From positions 1-37,032 of the IMG/VR virus record IMGVR_UViG_3300034682_000181: a DNA stretch of 37,032 nt; one strand, given 5' to 3'. A program made the translations under genes and the position numbers. Shown here piece after piece: positions 23,365-30,226 of the stretch. The notes beneath the pieces are model-generated. The model was given only the letters and a program-made list of their open reading frames with translations. It had not been told where the DNA came from and ran no database searches. The DNA is from a virus. Each line of letters begins with the position of its first letter. The first letter of the stretch is position 1.

Positions 23365-23583
23365 TTAAATGTTCACGTTGCCGGTGCGCTCTGCTATCGC
23401 TACCATGCGGCGCTTGGCCCACACGTTAGCCGCTGCAGTCACGGCACCAAACAAGATACCGAATACAATTCCCCAGGTGCTGGGCTCTACTGCGGCCAGC
23501 CAAATGAATAGGCCGTTTAACGCGACAACAAAACAGTTGACGCCATACGACACCAGGCTAAACAAATCATTCTTTTCTGGCAT
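23365..23583 (-). CDS. Holin (two transmembrane segments)
   Basis: About 72 residues from MPEKNDLF. Two hydrophobic segments (LVSYGVNCFVVALNGLFIWLAAV and WGIVFGILFGAVTAAANVWA) and a basic C terminus (AKRRMVAIAERTG) give a class II holin layout. It overlaps the o-spanin gene by 17 bp. This makes it the last gene of the lysis cassette, unusual because holins generally come first; another holin candidate starts the cassette. Confidence 0.7.
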   Translation of the reverse strand: MPEKNDLFSLVSYGVNCFVVALNGLFIWLAAVEPSTWGIVFGILFGAVTAAANVWAKRRMVAIAERTGNVNI

Positions 23584-23863
23584 CGTCGCGCCACTCCCGT
23601 AATAACAGCTTATCGTTTTCGCACTGCATACCGGCCGCATAAGCAGCCAGCGCGTAAGCTTCCAAGTCGCCGTTAGTTTTGAACTGTGGTGGCGTTGGAA
23701 TGTTGCAGCTATCCGTCAGGTGGTTTGGCGGTAGCACTTTGATTGTTCTGGTTTGGATCACTGGTGTACAGCTGGCCTGTGGCAAGCTCGGTTGCTGCAA
23801 TGTGGAACAGCCCATTAACAGCATCAGGCACAGGCTGACGCTTCCAGTTCTGATATTGTTCAT
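23567..23863 (-). CDS. Outer-membrane lipoprotein spanin subunit (Rz1/LysC-like)
   Basis: About 98 residues from ATG 23863, starting within the i-spanin gene in another frame. A signal sequence with lipobox LMLLMGC (Cys about residue 19) is followed by a Pro-rich stretch. The C-terminal half (GDLEAYALAAYAAGMQCENDK) resembles LysC-type o-spanins of P2. The overlap with the neighbouring frame is the normal arrangement for two-component spanins. Confidence 0.75.
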   Translation of the reverse strand: MNNIRTGSVSLCLMLLMGCSTLQQPSLPQASCTPVIQTRTIKVLPPNHLTDSCNIPTPPQFKTNGDLEAYALAAYAAGMQCENDKLLLREWRDDARKE

Positions 23864-24188
23864 TCTCTTGTTCCAGCTGTCTGATGCGCTGCTGCAGTGT
23901 TGCAACAGTGGCTGTTTGCTTTTTCGCGTACTCAACCGCCTTAGTGGCTGACGTGTCGCGGGCGTTCTGTTCGGCCTTCAGTTCGTCCAGGCTTTTGTTT
24001 GCAGTAGCCAGTGATTCATCAGCCAGCGCCCGCTTTAACTCGGCGTTGTCCAGCTGCTGCTGAACCCGCTCTTTAGCGGCCCGTTCATCAATTAACGCCT
24101 GTTTGGCATCCTTCAGCGCAAAATACTGAAGGGCCAGCAAAGCGGCTACCGTCAGCGCCGCCGCCAGGTTAATAAATGATTTAATCAT
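23709..24188 (-). CDS. Inner-membrane spanin subunit (Rz-like)
   Basis: About 159 residues from ATG at 24188 (GGGGG just upstream; 24248 would overlap the endolysin). An N-terminal transmembrane helix (FINLAAALTVAALLALQYFAL) is followed by a long coiled coil from about residue 25 to 110 (QALIDERAAKERVQQQLDNA onward). This is the i-spanin layout; it fuses inner and outer membranes in the last lysis step. Confidence 0.8.
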   Translation of the reverse strand: MIKSFINLAAALTVAALLALQYFALKDAKQALIDERAAKERVQQQLDNAELKRALADESLATANKSLDELKAEQNARDTSATKAVEYAKKQTATVATLQQRIRQLEQENEQYQNWKRQPVPDAVNGLFHIAATELATGQLYTSDPNQNNQSATAKPPDG

Positions 24189-24198
24189 CGGCCCCCAC

Positions 24199-24765
24199 TT
24201 ACTCAGTGATGGCCATTTGCTGATAAAAGCCGTAAATGCTGACCACATAATTTATTGTCTCGGTTGAGTGCCGGCCAGTCACATCAGGCAAGCATTTGAT
24301 AACTTCGCTATACAGCACTGAACCAGCACACAGCCGCTGAGCGGCCAGGCAATTGCCCCGGCCTGCGTTGTAATTGCATAGCGCCAATTTGTGCCGGTCA
24401 GGCTCTGGCCTTGGTGAGTGCCAGAACAGCCGTTGTTGCTGCATGTAATAGGCAGCTGCAGGAATGGCCAGGCTGCTATCGAACCGGCTGCCGTTCATTC
24501 CCAGCCGTTGGCTGACATAATCCCAAGTGCCTGGCATAAACTGCGCAATGCCGCCGGCACCAACCGGCGAAACAGCATCTTCTTTGAATCGGGATTCTTG
24601 CCACAGCTGGGCCTTGAACAGTCGCCAGTCAACGCCTGGCATGAACCGCTTAGTGGCGGTTTTTATTTCCTGGTCATGTTTGCTAGGAAATAACGAGCCC
24701 GACCAGGATTGCAGCGGCCAAAGACTGATAAGCAAAATAATTAGCGATAGCCTGATATTGCCCAT
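24199..24765 (-). CDS. Endolysin: SLT-type lytic transglycosylase with N-terminal signal/SAR
   Basis: 188 residues. Residues about 5-22 are hydrophobic (LSLIILLISLWPLQSW), a signal sequence or signal-anchor-release segment. The catalytic core follows: LFKAQLWQESRFKEDAVSPV (catalytic Glu in QES), GAGGIAQFMPGTW and LALCNYNAGRGN. These are the three standard motifs of soluble lytic transglycosylases. It cleaves the glycan of peptidoglycan without needing a classical holin for export if SAR. Overlaps the upstream membrane protein by 83 bp. Confidence 0.9.
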   Translation of the reverse strand: MGNIRLSLIILLISLWPLQSWSGSLFPSKHDQEIKTATKRFMPGVDWRLFKAQLWQESRFKEDAVSPVGAGGIAQFMPGTWDYVSQRLGMNGSRFDSSLAIPAAAYYMQQQRLFWHSPRPEPDRHKLALCNYNAGRGNCLAAQRLCAGSVLYSEVIKCLPDVTGRHSTETINYVVSIYGFYQQMAITE

Positions 24766-24907
24766 TGTGCCGGCACTCCTTTATGAACTCAGAAACGGTA
24801 TAACCCATCAGCTTATTTGACGCCCGAAGCAGCAGGCGGTAGACCACAAACGCAATAACGATTAACAGCAGGTTGTAACCAATGCTGTAGAGCATAGTTT
24901 CAGGCAT
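24683..24907 (-). CDS. Small two-TM membrane protein, possible (pin)holin
   Basis: 74 residues from MPETML, preceded by GGAGAAATAAAC (strong RBS). Two hydrophobic segments: YNLLLIVIAFVVYRLLL and YQSLAAAILVGLVI. It is the first gene after the late promoter/terminator region and directly upstream of the endolysin. That position suits a pinholin triggering a SAR endolysin. No family motif is present. Confidence 0.6.
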   Translation of the reverse strand: MPETMLYSIGYNLLLIVIAFVVYRLLLRASNKLMGYTVSEFIKECRHNGQYQAIANYFAYQSLAAAILVGLVIS

Positions 24908-24928
24908 GTTTATTTCTCCTGGCGGAAT

Positions 24929-24952
24929 GAAAAAAGCCAGCACTTGGCTGGC
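24929..24952 (-). terminator. Terminator just upstream of the lysis genes
   Basis: Leftward strand: GCCAGC-5 nt-GCTGGC followed by TTTTTTT. With the two hairpins at 25145-25206 this gives three terminators between the late promoter and the first lysis gene, as expected for a Q-dependent transcript. Confidence 0.8.
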
Positions 24953-24985
24953 TTATGGAATCTGTATTTTCTATTCAAGGCTGAC

Positions 24986-25125
24986 TTATGTATTAATGGT
25001 TCGCCAGGCCAACCCTAATCCCTGCCCAATGGCCACATGCGGGGTACGGTACGATCACATGCCAACTTGACTGATTATGTGTGCAGCTGGTAACACACAG
25101 GTTTAACCATTAACCGTTACATAGA
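24986..25125 (-). ncRNA. Structured leader or small RNA between tR' and lysis genes (candidate)
   Basis: TTAATGGTT near 24992 and AACCATTAA near 25104 form a 9-bp perfect long-range stem. Enclosed smaller stems include TGTGTG/CACACA and GGCCA/TGGCC. The region has no gene. It would be part of the late mRNA leader on the minus strand. Folding was done by eye; no known RNA family was recognised. Confidence 0.3.
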
Positions 25126-25144
25126 TAAACCACCCTAGCCAAAA

Positions 25145-25172
25145 ACAAAAAAACCCGCTAAATAGCGAGGTT
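25145..25172 (-). terminator. Late-leader terminator 2 (tR'-like)
   Basis: On the minus strand AACCTCGCT-loop-AGCGGGTT is followed by TTTTTTT. One base is bulged. Second of two tandem terminators after the predicted late promoter. Confidence 0.75.
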
Positions 25173-25174
25173 CA

Positions 25175-25206
25175 GAAAAAAATTAAGCCCGTTGGCGCGG
25201 GCTTAA
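25175..25206 (-). terminator. Late-leader terminator 1 (tR'-like)
   Basis: Minus strand: TTAAGCCCG-6 nt-CGGGCTTAA followed by a run of T. Lies about 30 nt after the predicted late promoter, so transcription would stop unless antiterminated. Confidence 0.8.
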
Positions 25207-25243
25207 ATAAACAATTAGTGTACTTTACTTGATTGGAGCGTTC

Positions 25244-25272
25244 AGACTAAAAAAACCGTGTCATTTTGTCAA
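25244..25272 (-). promoter_or_regulatory. Predicted late promoter (pR'-like)
   Basis: A consensus TTGACA -35 (minus strand 25272-25267), a 17-bp spacer and TAGTCT -10 (25249-25244). Transcription from it runs directly into two terminators, the lambda pR'-tR' arrangement that allows control by Q. Confidence 0.65.
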
Positions 25273-25315
25273 CAGCTTTTGCACAAATTTTGTGAATAAC
25301 TGATTAGCGGCCTGC

Positions 25316-25558
25316 CTATCGCGTTCTGGGCATTCTTACCTTTTGGCCGGTGGCCATCACCTGAAGAATGGCTTTGCTGACTTCTACCGGCTGATTGCGC
25401 TCTAACTGGTAGACAAGTTCAGACCAAAACGACTTTGCAGCATCAAAGACGGCGGCCAGCACTAACCCAGTGAAGATGATAGGCAATATCACTAAAGCTG
25501 TAAGGCGTAACTTTTCACGCTTAGCGGCTATCAGTAAGCATAGGGTTAGCCGGTTCAT
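25316..25558 (-). CDS. Small membrane protein
   Basis: 80 residues with one hydrophobic stretch (LTALVILPIIFTGLVLAAVF, about residues 19-38) and basic ends. Overlaps the upstream gene by 4 bp (ATGA). Unknown function; last gene of the early leftward operon before the late control region. Confidence 0.65.
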   Translation of the reverse strand: MNRLTLCLLIAAKREKLRLTALVILPIIFTGLVLAAVFDAAKSFWSELVYQLERNQPVEVSKAILQVMATGQKVRMPRTR

Positions 25559-26031
25559 GCTGACTTACCCCAGCCCACTAATGGCTGCACAGTGTCCCAG
25601 TCCAGCTGTCTGAATTTATCCATCAACAGGGCTTCACACTCTGCGGCCAGCTCCTGCAGGTTTTCGACCTTAACAGGCGGGTTCTGGCTGCCAACAACGT
25701 CAGACGGTACACCGTTGCCAATCCAGAAGGCGCGGGCGAACTCAAACGCTTCTCTGGCTTTGGCATTATCCAGGTGAAAACAACTGAACCGGTCAGCAAC
25801 GAATACACCACGCCGGATCAGTCTAAGTAACCGGCTTCTTAATTGCTGAGTGCCAAGGCACTTCGTGATGTTCTGCCGTGCTGGCATACTGATATAAGAC
25901 GCCTGTTCAAACCAACTGGCGGCACAAACACCGTGAAGGCCGCCAACGTAGTTATGAAGCACTCGGCGGGCCAGTGATTTCAGCTGATAGTGCCAAACCA
26001 TAAGGGTTAGTGATTCGTCGCTGACTTTCAT
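25555..26031 (-). CDS. Hypothetical early protein
   Basis: 158 residues. Rich in Leu/Arg segments (QQLRSRLLRLIRRGVFVADR) that could bind nucleic acid, with an acidic C-terminal part. No family recognised. Abuts the exonuclease gene; likely co-expressed. Confidence 0.65.
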   Translation of the reverse strand: MKVSDESLTLMVWHYQLKSLARRVLHNYVGGLHGVCAASWFEQASYISMPARQNITKCLGTQQLRSRLLRLIRRGVFVADRFSCFHLDNAKAREAFEFARAFWIGNGVPSDVVGSQNPPVKVENLQELAAECEALLMDKFRQLDWDTVQPLVGWGKSA

Positions 26032-26955
26032 TTAATCAGGCTCCTGTAATGAGCTGGCAGCACCGGCCCAAAGTTTGGCACCATACAGCTGCAGCAGCTT
26101 CTGATCTTCGCTCATGCCTTTGTATTCTTCGCTGTTTTCGCCGGCTAAGCCCGGTTCAAATTCAGTGCTGACTGTCAGCTGGCCGTTTTCCGTGGTCAAA
26201 TTAATAATGACCTGCTGCAACGGCCTTTCAGGAATAAGCTGAACCTGCCCGGGTTCATTCGCCAGGGCGACCAGTTCACTTTCAGAAATATCAGCGGGCG
26301 CTGGGATAACGGCGGGGCCAGTTAACCAGTGCAGCCGTTCTTTCAGTTGCAGGAACGCTTTGAAAATGTGGTGTATCTGCTGGGCTTCATGCCGCGCATC
26401 GGCCAGCGCATCATGCCGATCACCTTCAAAGTGCAGTTCTTTTTTCGGGTCGATGCCTAAAATAACACGGCCCATCCAGACCATAGTTCTGACACTCTGG
26501 TTGCAGCCATGATCCCAGGGAAGTTCCAGCAGCAGTTGTTTGTAGGCGTGAGCTACTATGACACAATCAAATTCAGGGCCATTGGCAAAGACAGCAGGAC
26601 GCTGGCCAGCGGTGAAATTCTGATAGTACCAGTCTTTGAACGCTTCAAGCGCCGCTTTCAACTCAAAGCGAAGTAAAGAATGATCAAAGGCTTCATCAAA
26701 TGCCGTGGGGTTTTCTTCCGACTGTTTAAGCCAGAAAGCCTGTGTTTCTTCATCGGTTACACGGCCCAGCTGGTCAACTTGCGTCTGAGTAATGCAGCGG
26801 GTGTAAAACTCTGCCCTTTCTTCACCTGTCACAATATTAATGATTACTGCGCCTATGGTGCAGATCACCGCGTCTGGTGTGGTGGCTTCGGTTTCGATAT
26901 CCAGCGTAACGACTTCACGCGGAATGTTGAACTTCTCAAAAAATGTTAAATCCAT
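26032..26955 (-). CDS. DEDDh 3'-5' exonuclease (DnaQ/Rv2179c-like)
   Basis: 307 residues. The four metal-binding acidic residues and the catalytic His are visible: LDIETE (D19, E21), FANGPEFDCV (D130) and HDALADARHEA (H181, D186). This is the RNase T/DnaQ superfamily; the 'FanGp.FD' and 'H.AlaDA..eA' forms fit the Rv2179c-like/DexA branch. It may trim host or phage nucleic acid, or act in replication repair. The C-terminal 100 residues are extra and acidic (LANEPGQVQLIPERP region), without recognised domain. Confidence 0.85.
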   Translation of the reverse strand: MDLTFFEKFNIPREVVTLDIETEATTPDAVICTIGAVIINIVTGEERAEFYTRCITQTQVDQLGRVTDEETQAFWLKQSEENPTAFDEAFDHSLLRFELKAALEAFKDWYYQNFTAGQRPAVFANGPEFDCVIVAHAYKQLLLELPWDHGCNQSVRTMVWMGRVILGIDPKKELHFEGDRHDALADARHEAQQIHHIFKAFLQLKERLHWLTGPAVIPAPADISESELVALANEPGQVQLIPERPLQQVIINLTTENGQLTVSTEFEPGLAGENSEEYKGMSEDQKLLQLYGAKLWAGAASSLQEPD

Positions 26956-26958
26956 CTG

Positions 26959-27318
26959 TTACCGTCCTTGCTGATAACGCGGGGCTTGCTGAGCGGCCGC
27001 TGGCTGTTGGTAAGCCGGTTGCTGTGGCTGCGGTGCCGCCTGCTGGTTTTGGCTGTCCCAGAAAATCATGCCTTCTTTGTTGCAGTCCAAAATGGTAAAA
27101 CCCGGGTAAAATTCAATGCGGTCATAGTAGCCGCCCTGGTCGCCTGGCCAGCGCGTTACTTCGCCAATGGTGGTGTAACGGTTGCCCATTACCGGCTGAT
27201 TGTTGTTATACAAAAATTGGCCATTCTGTTTTTTGTGGTACTGCCCAATGACCACGCGAATTTGCCCCTTATCTAGCGGCTGCTTATTCTGCTGTGGCGC
27301 TGGTTGCTGATACGACAT
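26959..27318 (-). CDS. Small beta-rich protein with Q/P-rich tails, possibly SSB-like
   Basis: About 119 residues from MSYQQPAPQ (the longer frame adds an unlikely leader). The middle has RVVIGQYHKKQNGQFLYNN and YTTIGEVTRWPGDQGGYYDR, a compact beta domain. The N and C termini are Gln/Pro/Ala-rich low complexity. A globular part with a disordered Q-rich tail recalls single-stranded DNA-binding proteins, but no OB-fold motif can be proven. Lies between exonuclease and methylase genes. Confidence 0.55.
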   Translation of the reverse strand: MSYQQPAPQQNKQPLDKGQIRVVIGQYHKKQNGQFLYNNNQPVMGNRYTTIGEVTRWPGDQGGYYDRIEFYPGFTILDCNKEGMIFWDSQNQQAAPQPQQPAYQQPAAAQQAPRYQQGR

Positions 27319-27323
27319 CGTTA

Positions 27324-27929
27324 TTACTCCTGATTGAATGGGTATGAAACTTTGATTTCCCCCAGGTGAGCAAAACACCTGGCGAACTGGGCAACGTCAT
27401 GGCCCAGATACGTGATCACGCACCCTTTCGGCGGGCTGCCGTCTGTGGTGCCATCTGGATTCCTGAACTGGGTGCGCCCGTATAGGATGCACTGCGGGAA
27501 TTTCAGCAGCGGCCTGAACCACGTTTCACTGCTGCTGTTGAACACGATGCACAGCGCCTGGCTGATGTTGCCGGCTTGGTAGTCAGCAACCAGCTTGTTA
27601 ATCCAGGCTTCATTGCCCGGGTTATCCGCTTTCAGGTGCCGCTTTCGTTGCTTACAAATTTTCTTCTTACAGCCCTTTTTGCAGGCTTTTTCAAACCGGC
27701 CAAACGGGTGGTTAAGCCAAACACGACCAGCCCAGGGCTGGGCCAGTCCGTTATCATCTTCAGTGAAATACCGCTCAGCCATTACCGTTTCATTGGCAAC
27801 GGCGCTGCTGGCCGGATCCAAGTCAATGGCACCAAGGCAGCTGCGGGCGGCTTCCACCAGTTCGGCCGGCGTGTACAGTTCAACGTTGCCCGATGTTTGA
27901 TTAACTTGCTGGTGTGAAGCCTTGGCCAT
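27324..27929 (-). CDS. Phage N6-adenine DNA methyltransferase (Dam family, PF05869 type)
   Basis: About 201 residues from ATG 27929 (GGGGGAAA upstream), which is preferable to 28007 because it leaves csrA free. The motifs are VELYTPAELVEAARSCLG, IDLDPASS (SAM region) and VWLNHPFGR in place of the usual NPPY catalytic motif. A basic Cys/Lys-rich insertion (KACKKGCKKKICKQRKR) follows and may bind DNA or zinc. It could protect phage DNA from host restriction or mark it for regulation. The NHPF variant is worth noting; other residues match the phage Dam family. Confidence 0.82.
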   Translation of the reverse strand: MAKASHQQVNQTSGNVELYTPAELVEAARSCLGAIDLDPASSAVANETVMAERYFTEDDNGLAQPWAGRVWLNHPFGRFEKACKKGCKKKICKQRKRHLKADNPGNEAWINKLVADYQAGNISQALCIVFNSSSETWFRPLLKFPQCILYGRTQFRNPDGTTDGSPPKGCVITYLGHDVAQFARCFAHLGEIKVSYPFNQE

Positions 27930-27930
27930 G

Positions 27931-28110
27931 CTATTTCCCCCGCTGGCCTTTATCGGTAATGCGTTGCTGCACTTCCTTTCTGTGAACAGGGATAGTTGCC
28001 GGCGCATCCACGCCCACTTTCACCTGATTACCATGAACCCCTAAAACCTTCACTTCGATGTCACCATCGATGATCACGCTTTCCCCTATTTTTCGAGTAA
28101 GTATCAACAT
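27931..28110 (-). CDS. csrA: CsrA/RsmA-family post-transcriptional regulator encoded by the phage
   Basis: 59 residues, starting [17 protein letters not shown], then [20 protein letters not shown] and [12 protein letters not shown]. This follows the CsrA family almost position by position (E. coli: MLILTRRVGE, VLGVKGNQVRIGV, VHREEIYQRI). The key RNA-binding Arg of the VHR motif (R44) is present. CsrA dimers bind GGA motifs in hairpins near ribosome binding sites and change translation or stability. Here it could reprogramme host metabolism or time phage genes. It ends 2 bp before the methylase start. Very secure family call. Confidence 0.95.
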   Translation of the reverse strand: MLILTRKIGESVIIDGDIEVKVLGVHGNQVKVGVDAPATIPVHRKEVQQRITDKGQRGK

Positions 28111-28144
28111 AGCTATTAAGTCCTTTAATGTGTTGATAGCTGGG

Positions 28145-28468
28145 CTATCGGTTTAAAAAAGCGGTATCAGCGAACCAGTACAGGTTGTGTTGCCCTGCGC
28201 TTCGCTTAATCAATGCCCCAGACTTAACCAGTTCGCCCAGGCGATTGGTTACAACTGATGCTTTGGTGCCATCATCCAGAGCCATGCGAACATCAGCGGC
28301 CGTGAAGGCGGCAAGGTCGGCGTACAGGTGGTATTGTCCTGGTACCAAACGCTTGCTGATAAACTCATTGGTCTGAAAAAACATCTGTCTGGCCACGCTT
28401 TGCGCGGCTTTCAGCACTGGCTTTAAATCTTCTTTTTGCACCGGTTCCGGTGCGGTAACAGTCGTCAT
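28145..28468 (-). CDS. Winged-helix-like early protein
   Basis: 107 residues. [23 protein letters not shown] then [22 protein letters not shown] resembles a winged helix (recognition helix VTNRLGELV followed by a beta-wing with GQHNLYWF). It may be a DNA-binding regulator. Preceded by an acidic/Pro N terminus. No family name can be given. Confidence 0.6.
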   Translation of the reverse strand: MTTVTAPEPVQKEDLKPVLKAAQSVARQMFFQTNEFISKRLVPGQYHLYADLAAFTAADVRMALDDGTKASVVTNRLGELVKSGALIKRSAGQHNLYWFADTAFLNR

Positions 28469-28477
28469 GCTTTCCCC

Positions 28478-29137
28478 TTATGCGGCGCTACGGTCACGGC
28501 TTTCCTGTCCAACCAGCTGCAGGGCTTGGCTGTCCAGATGGGCCAGAATGGTTAATAACTGATTCCAGAACGGCCCCCAGTCGCGCCGCCAATTGGATTC
28601 GCTGACCATCAACAGGCCAGCCAGGATCTGAATGGTGTAAAGTTTTCTGCGGTTCGCAGCACCTTCTCTGAAGTGCAGCAGGGCGTTGAACGTCAGGGCG
28701 CGCAGCTTCTGCACTTTGCTGGCCTTCAGCTGGGTTTCATGCAGACGTTCCCACGCAGCTATAAACAGTTCCATGCGTGACCAGGTGTATTCAGCAACTG
28801 CAGTGACACTTTCCCAGTCGCTGCAGTCGCGCACATAGCACAACATCACCAGCGCTTTATGATGACCGGGTAATTGATTGACCGCCCGAACAACGCGGGC
28901 ATGAGCAAAAGCATCATCATGTAACGGGCAGCTGCTGGTACCCTTTGCCCGTGTTGCCACGGCGTAAGTGATTTCACGTTGACCAGTAACGAGGCCGTCA
29001 GCATCCACAACTTTAATGGGCTTGCTCATGCCACCTTCTGCCAGATTGTCCGGCACCAGGCTTCTATTGGCCCGGCGTTCAGCGGTAAAGGCCGCCCGAA
29101 TTTCGCACCTTATAGAATCGTTGTACTGCTCAGTCAT
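28478..29137 (-). CDS. Q-like late antiterminator candidate
   Basis: 219 residues from ATG 29137, overlapping the cro stop by ATGA (AGGG about 10 bp upstream). Contains HARVVRAVNQLPGHHKALVML and EYTWSRMELFIAAWERLHE, followed by QKLRALTFNALLHFREGA. I base the Q assignment on position: immediately downstream of cro, in the same orientation as the late operon, with a pR'-tR' arrangement further downstream. The sequence resembles helical antitermination proteins (phage antitermination Q) only in general. It could alternatively be another late activator. Confidence 0.55.
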   Translation of the reverse strand: MTEQYNDSIRCEIRAAFTAERRANRSLVPDNLAEGGMSKPIKVVDADGLVTGQREITYAVATRAKGTSSCPLHDDAFAHARVVRAVNQLPGHHKALVMLCYVRDCSDWESVTAVAEYTWSRMELFIAAWERLHETQLKASKVQKLRALTFNALLHFREGAANRRKLYTIQILAGLLMVSESNWRRDWGPFWNQLLTILAHLDSQALQLVGQESRDRSAA

Positions 29138-29388
29138 GCAGCGGCCCTTTTTGTTTTTTCGTACCTTTGTACAAATGTACAAATGTTTGTTTGTGCGGAT
29201 AACTCAGCAGCGCTGCCAGGCTCTGGCACGTATTTAACCCGGCCCTTGGTTCTGGCTTCGATTTCATAGCCCCAACCCCGTGGCACATACTCCGGCCATT
29301 GGTAAATGGCCTGCGGTGTTATGCCCAGGATATTGGCCAGCAAACTGGCATTGCCGCCGAAAATTTCGATTAGTTGAGCTGTTTTCAT
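29134..29388 (-). CDS. cro: Cro-like repressor (YdaS/Cro type HTH)
   Basis: 84 residues. MKTAQLIEIFGGNASLLANI then LGITPQAIYQW form an HTH (recognition helix PQAIYQWPE) typical for Cro/YdaS proteins, followed by the usual VPRGWGYEIEARTKGRV. Divergent from the cI-like gene across 105 bp containing palindromes. The last codons (TNICTFVQR) are made of the TTTGTACA octamers of array 3, so the array lies inside this gene. No Shine-Dalgarno is visible upstream of the ATG; a palindromic operator lies eight bases before it. Confidence 0.85.
   Translation of the reverse strand: MKTAQLIEIFGGNASLLANILGITPQAIYQWPEYVPRGWGYEIEARTKGRVKYVPEPGSAAELSAQTNICTFVQRYEKTKRAAA
29160..29191 (-). repeat. Octamer array 3, within cro 3' end upstream of Q
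   Basis: TGTACAAA at 29168-29175 and 29176-29183 on the + strand, with degenerate octamers on both sides (CGTACCTT, TGTTTGTT). On the minus strand the TTTGTACA repeats read into Q, whose start is at 29137, 31 bp downstream. Confidence 0.7.
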
Positions 29389-29396
29389 AGCAATTG

Positions 29397-29416
29397 AGTG
29401 TAAATATATTTACACT
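29397..29416. promoter_or_regulatory. cro/cI operator O1, 20-bp perfect palindrome
   Basis: AGTGTAAATATATTTACACT is perfectly self-complementary and the symmetry extends with CAAT/ATTG four bases farther out on both sides. It lies 8 bp from the cro start. It also contains TATATT on the minus strand, a possible -10 for cro. Confidence 0.8.
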
Positions 29417-29441
29417 TCATTGCAAAGGATTTCGACAAAGA

Positions 29442-29463
29442 AACACTGTAAGCTGTTAGTGTT
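29442..29463. promoter_or_regulatory. cro/cI operator O2, imperfect palindrome
   Basis: AACACT-10 nt-AGTGTT shares the ACACT/AGTGT half-sites of O1, spaced differently. Located 30 bp before the cI start. Confidence 0.6.
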
Positions 29464-29493
29464 GGTCAGGGCAGATAGGATTAATAAAAGTAA

Positions 29494-30162
29494 ATGATTG
29501 ATTACTCAAAACTTACGAGAGGGGAACGGATAAAGCTTAGGCGTGATGCCTGCAAGCTGTCCCCGGGGTATATAGCGAAGTTCATTGGCGTCAGCCGGGT
29601 AACATATCTGTACTGGGAAGATGGGAAGGTCAATGATATTGCCTGGCCTAAGTTTGAAAAGCTGGCTGAAGTGCTACTTACAACCACGCACTGGCTGGAA
29701 TACGGCAAGGCCAATGAGCTTTATGTGTGCAATGACATTGACGGCGAGATCACGCAGTCACTGGAAGGCGTGCATATCATTAAATCCAATAGTATTCCGG
29801 TGCTTGGCACGCTGGACAAACTGATCGACAAAAGCAAGCATACTGAAGTGGTTGACCTGCCGGCGAAGAACAGTGAGATATTCGCGCTTCGCCTGCCTAA
29901 AGCCAGCTCTATGTGCCGCGCTCATGCGGGGGATGCCATCATATTGGATCCGAACTGTGAGCTGTTGCCAGGGGAAGAAGTGTTTTTGCGGTTCATTAAA
30001 GACAAAACGCCAGGCGTATTGTGTACCTTCAACTATCAGAAAGATGGTCAAGTGCATTGTACTACTGAAGAAGGTAAGGCTATATTTGACTGCGCAGACA
30101 TATACAGAATTTACGCAGTTATTGCGGTAGCCCGTAACGGACACATAAAAAATAAACGATGA
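29494..30162 (+). CDS. cI: CI-like prophage repressor (HTH + S24-like domain)
   Basis: 222 residues. The N-terminal HTH (GERIKLRRDACKLSPGYIAK then GVSRVTYLYWEDGK, residues 10-45) is followed by a linker and an S24/LexA-like C-terminal domain from about residue 100. The Ser of the catalytic pair aligns with KASSM (S139), followed by GDAIILDP and LLPGEEV as in CI. The Lys of the pair seems replaced (TFNYQ; N180 aligns with the expected Lys). The usual Ala-Gly or Cys-Gly cleavage site is absent in the linker (VLGTLDKL instead). This suggests a repressor that is not cleaved by RecA. It is divergent from cro and probably maintains lysogeny. Confidence 0.85.
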   Translation: MIDYSKLTRGERIKLRRDACKLSPGYIAKFIGVSRVTYLYWEDGKVNDIAWPKFEKLAEVLLTTTHWLEYGKANELYVCNDIDGEITQSLEGVHIIKSNSIPVLGTLDKLIDKSKHTEVVDLPAKNSEIFALRLPKASSMCRAHAGDAIILDPNCELLPGEEVFLRFIKDKTPGVLCTFNYQKDGQVHCTTEEGKAIFDCADIYRIYAVIAVARNGHIKNKR

Positions 30163-30183
30163 TCGACATTGATCCTTGTCGAT
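30162..30183. promoter_or_regulatory. Inverted repeat after cI
   Basis: ATCGACA-8 nt-TGTCGAT, starting at the cI stop codon. It could be an operator for rep control or a weak terminator; no T-run follows. Confidence 0.4.
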
Positions 30184-30226
30184 ATGTTTACATTGAGATA
30201 GTATTGCTCAGCGAGGGAAAGAAATG

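Noticed and set aside
24986-25125. tRNA gene (GGTTCG-like stretch near 24995)
   Set aside because: No cloverleaf can be drawn with acceptor, D, anticodon and T arms of proper length.
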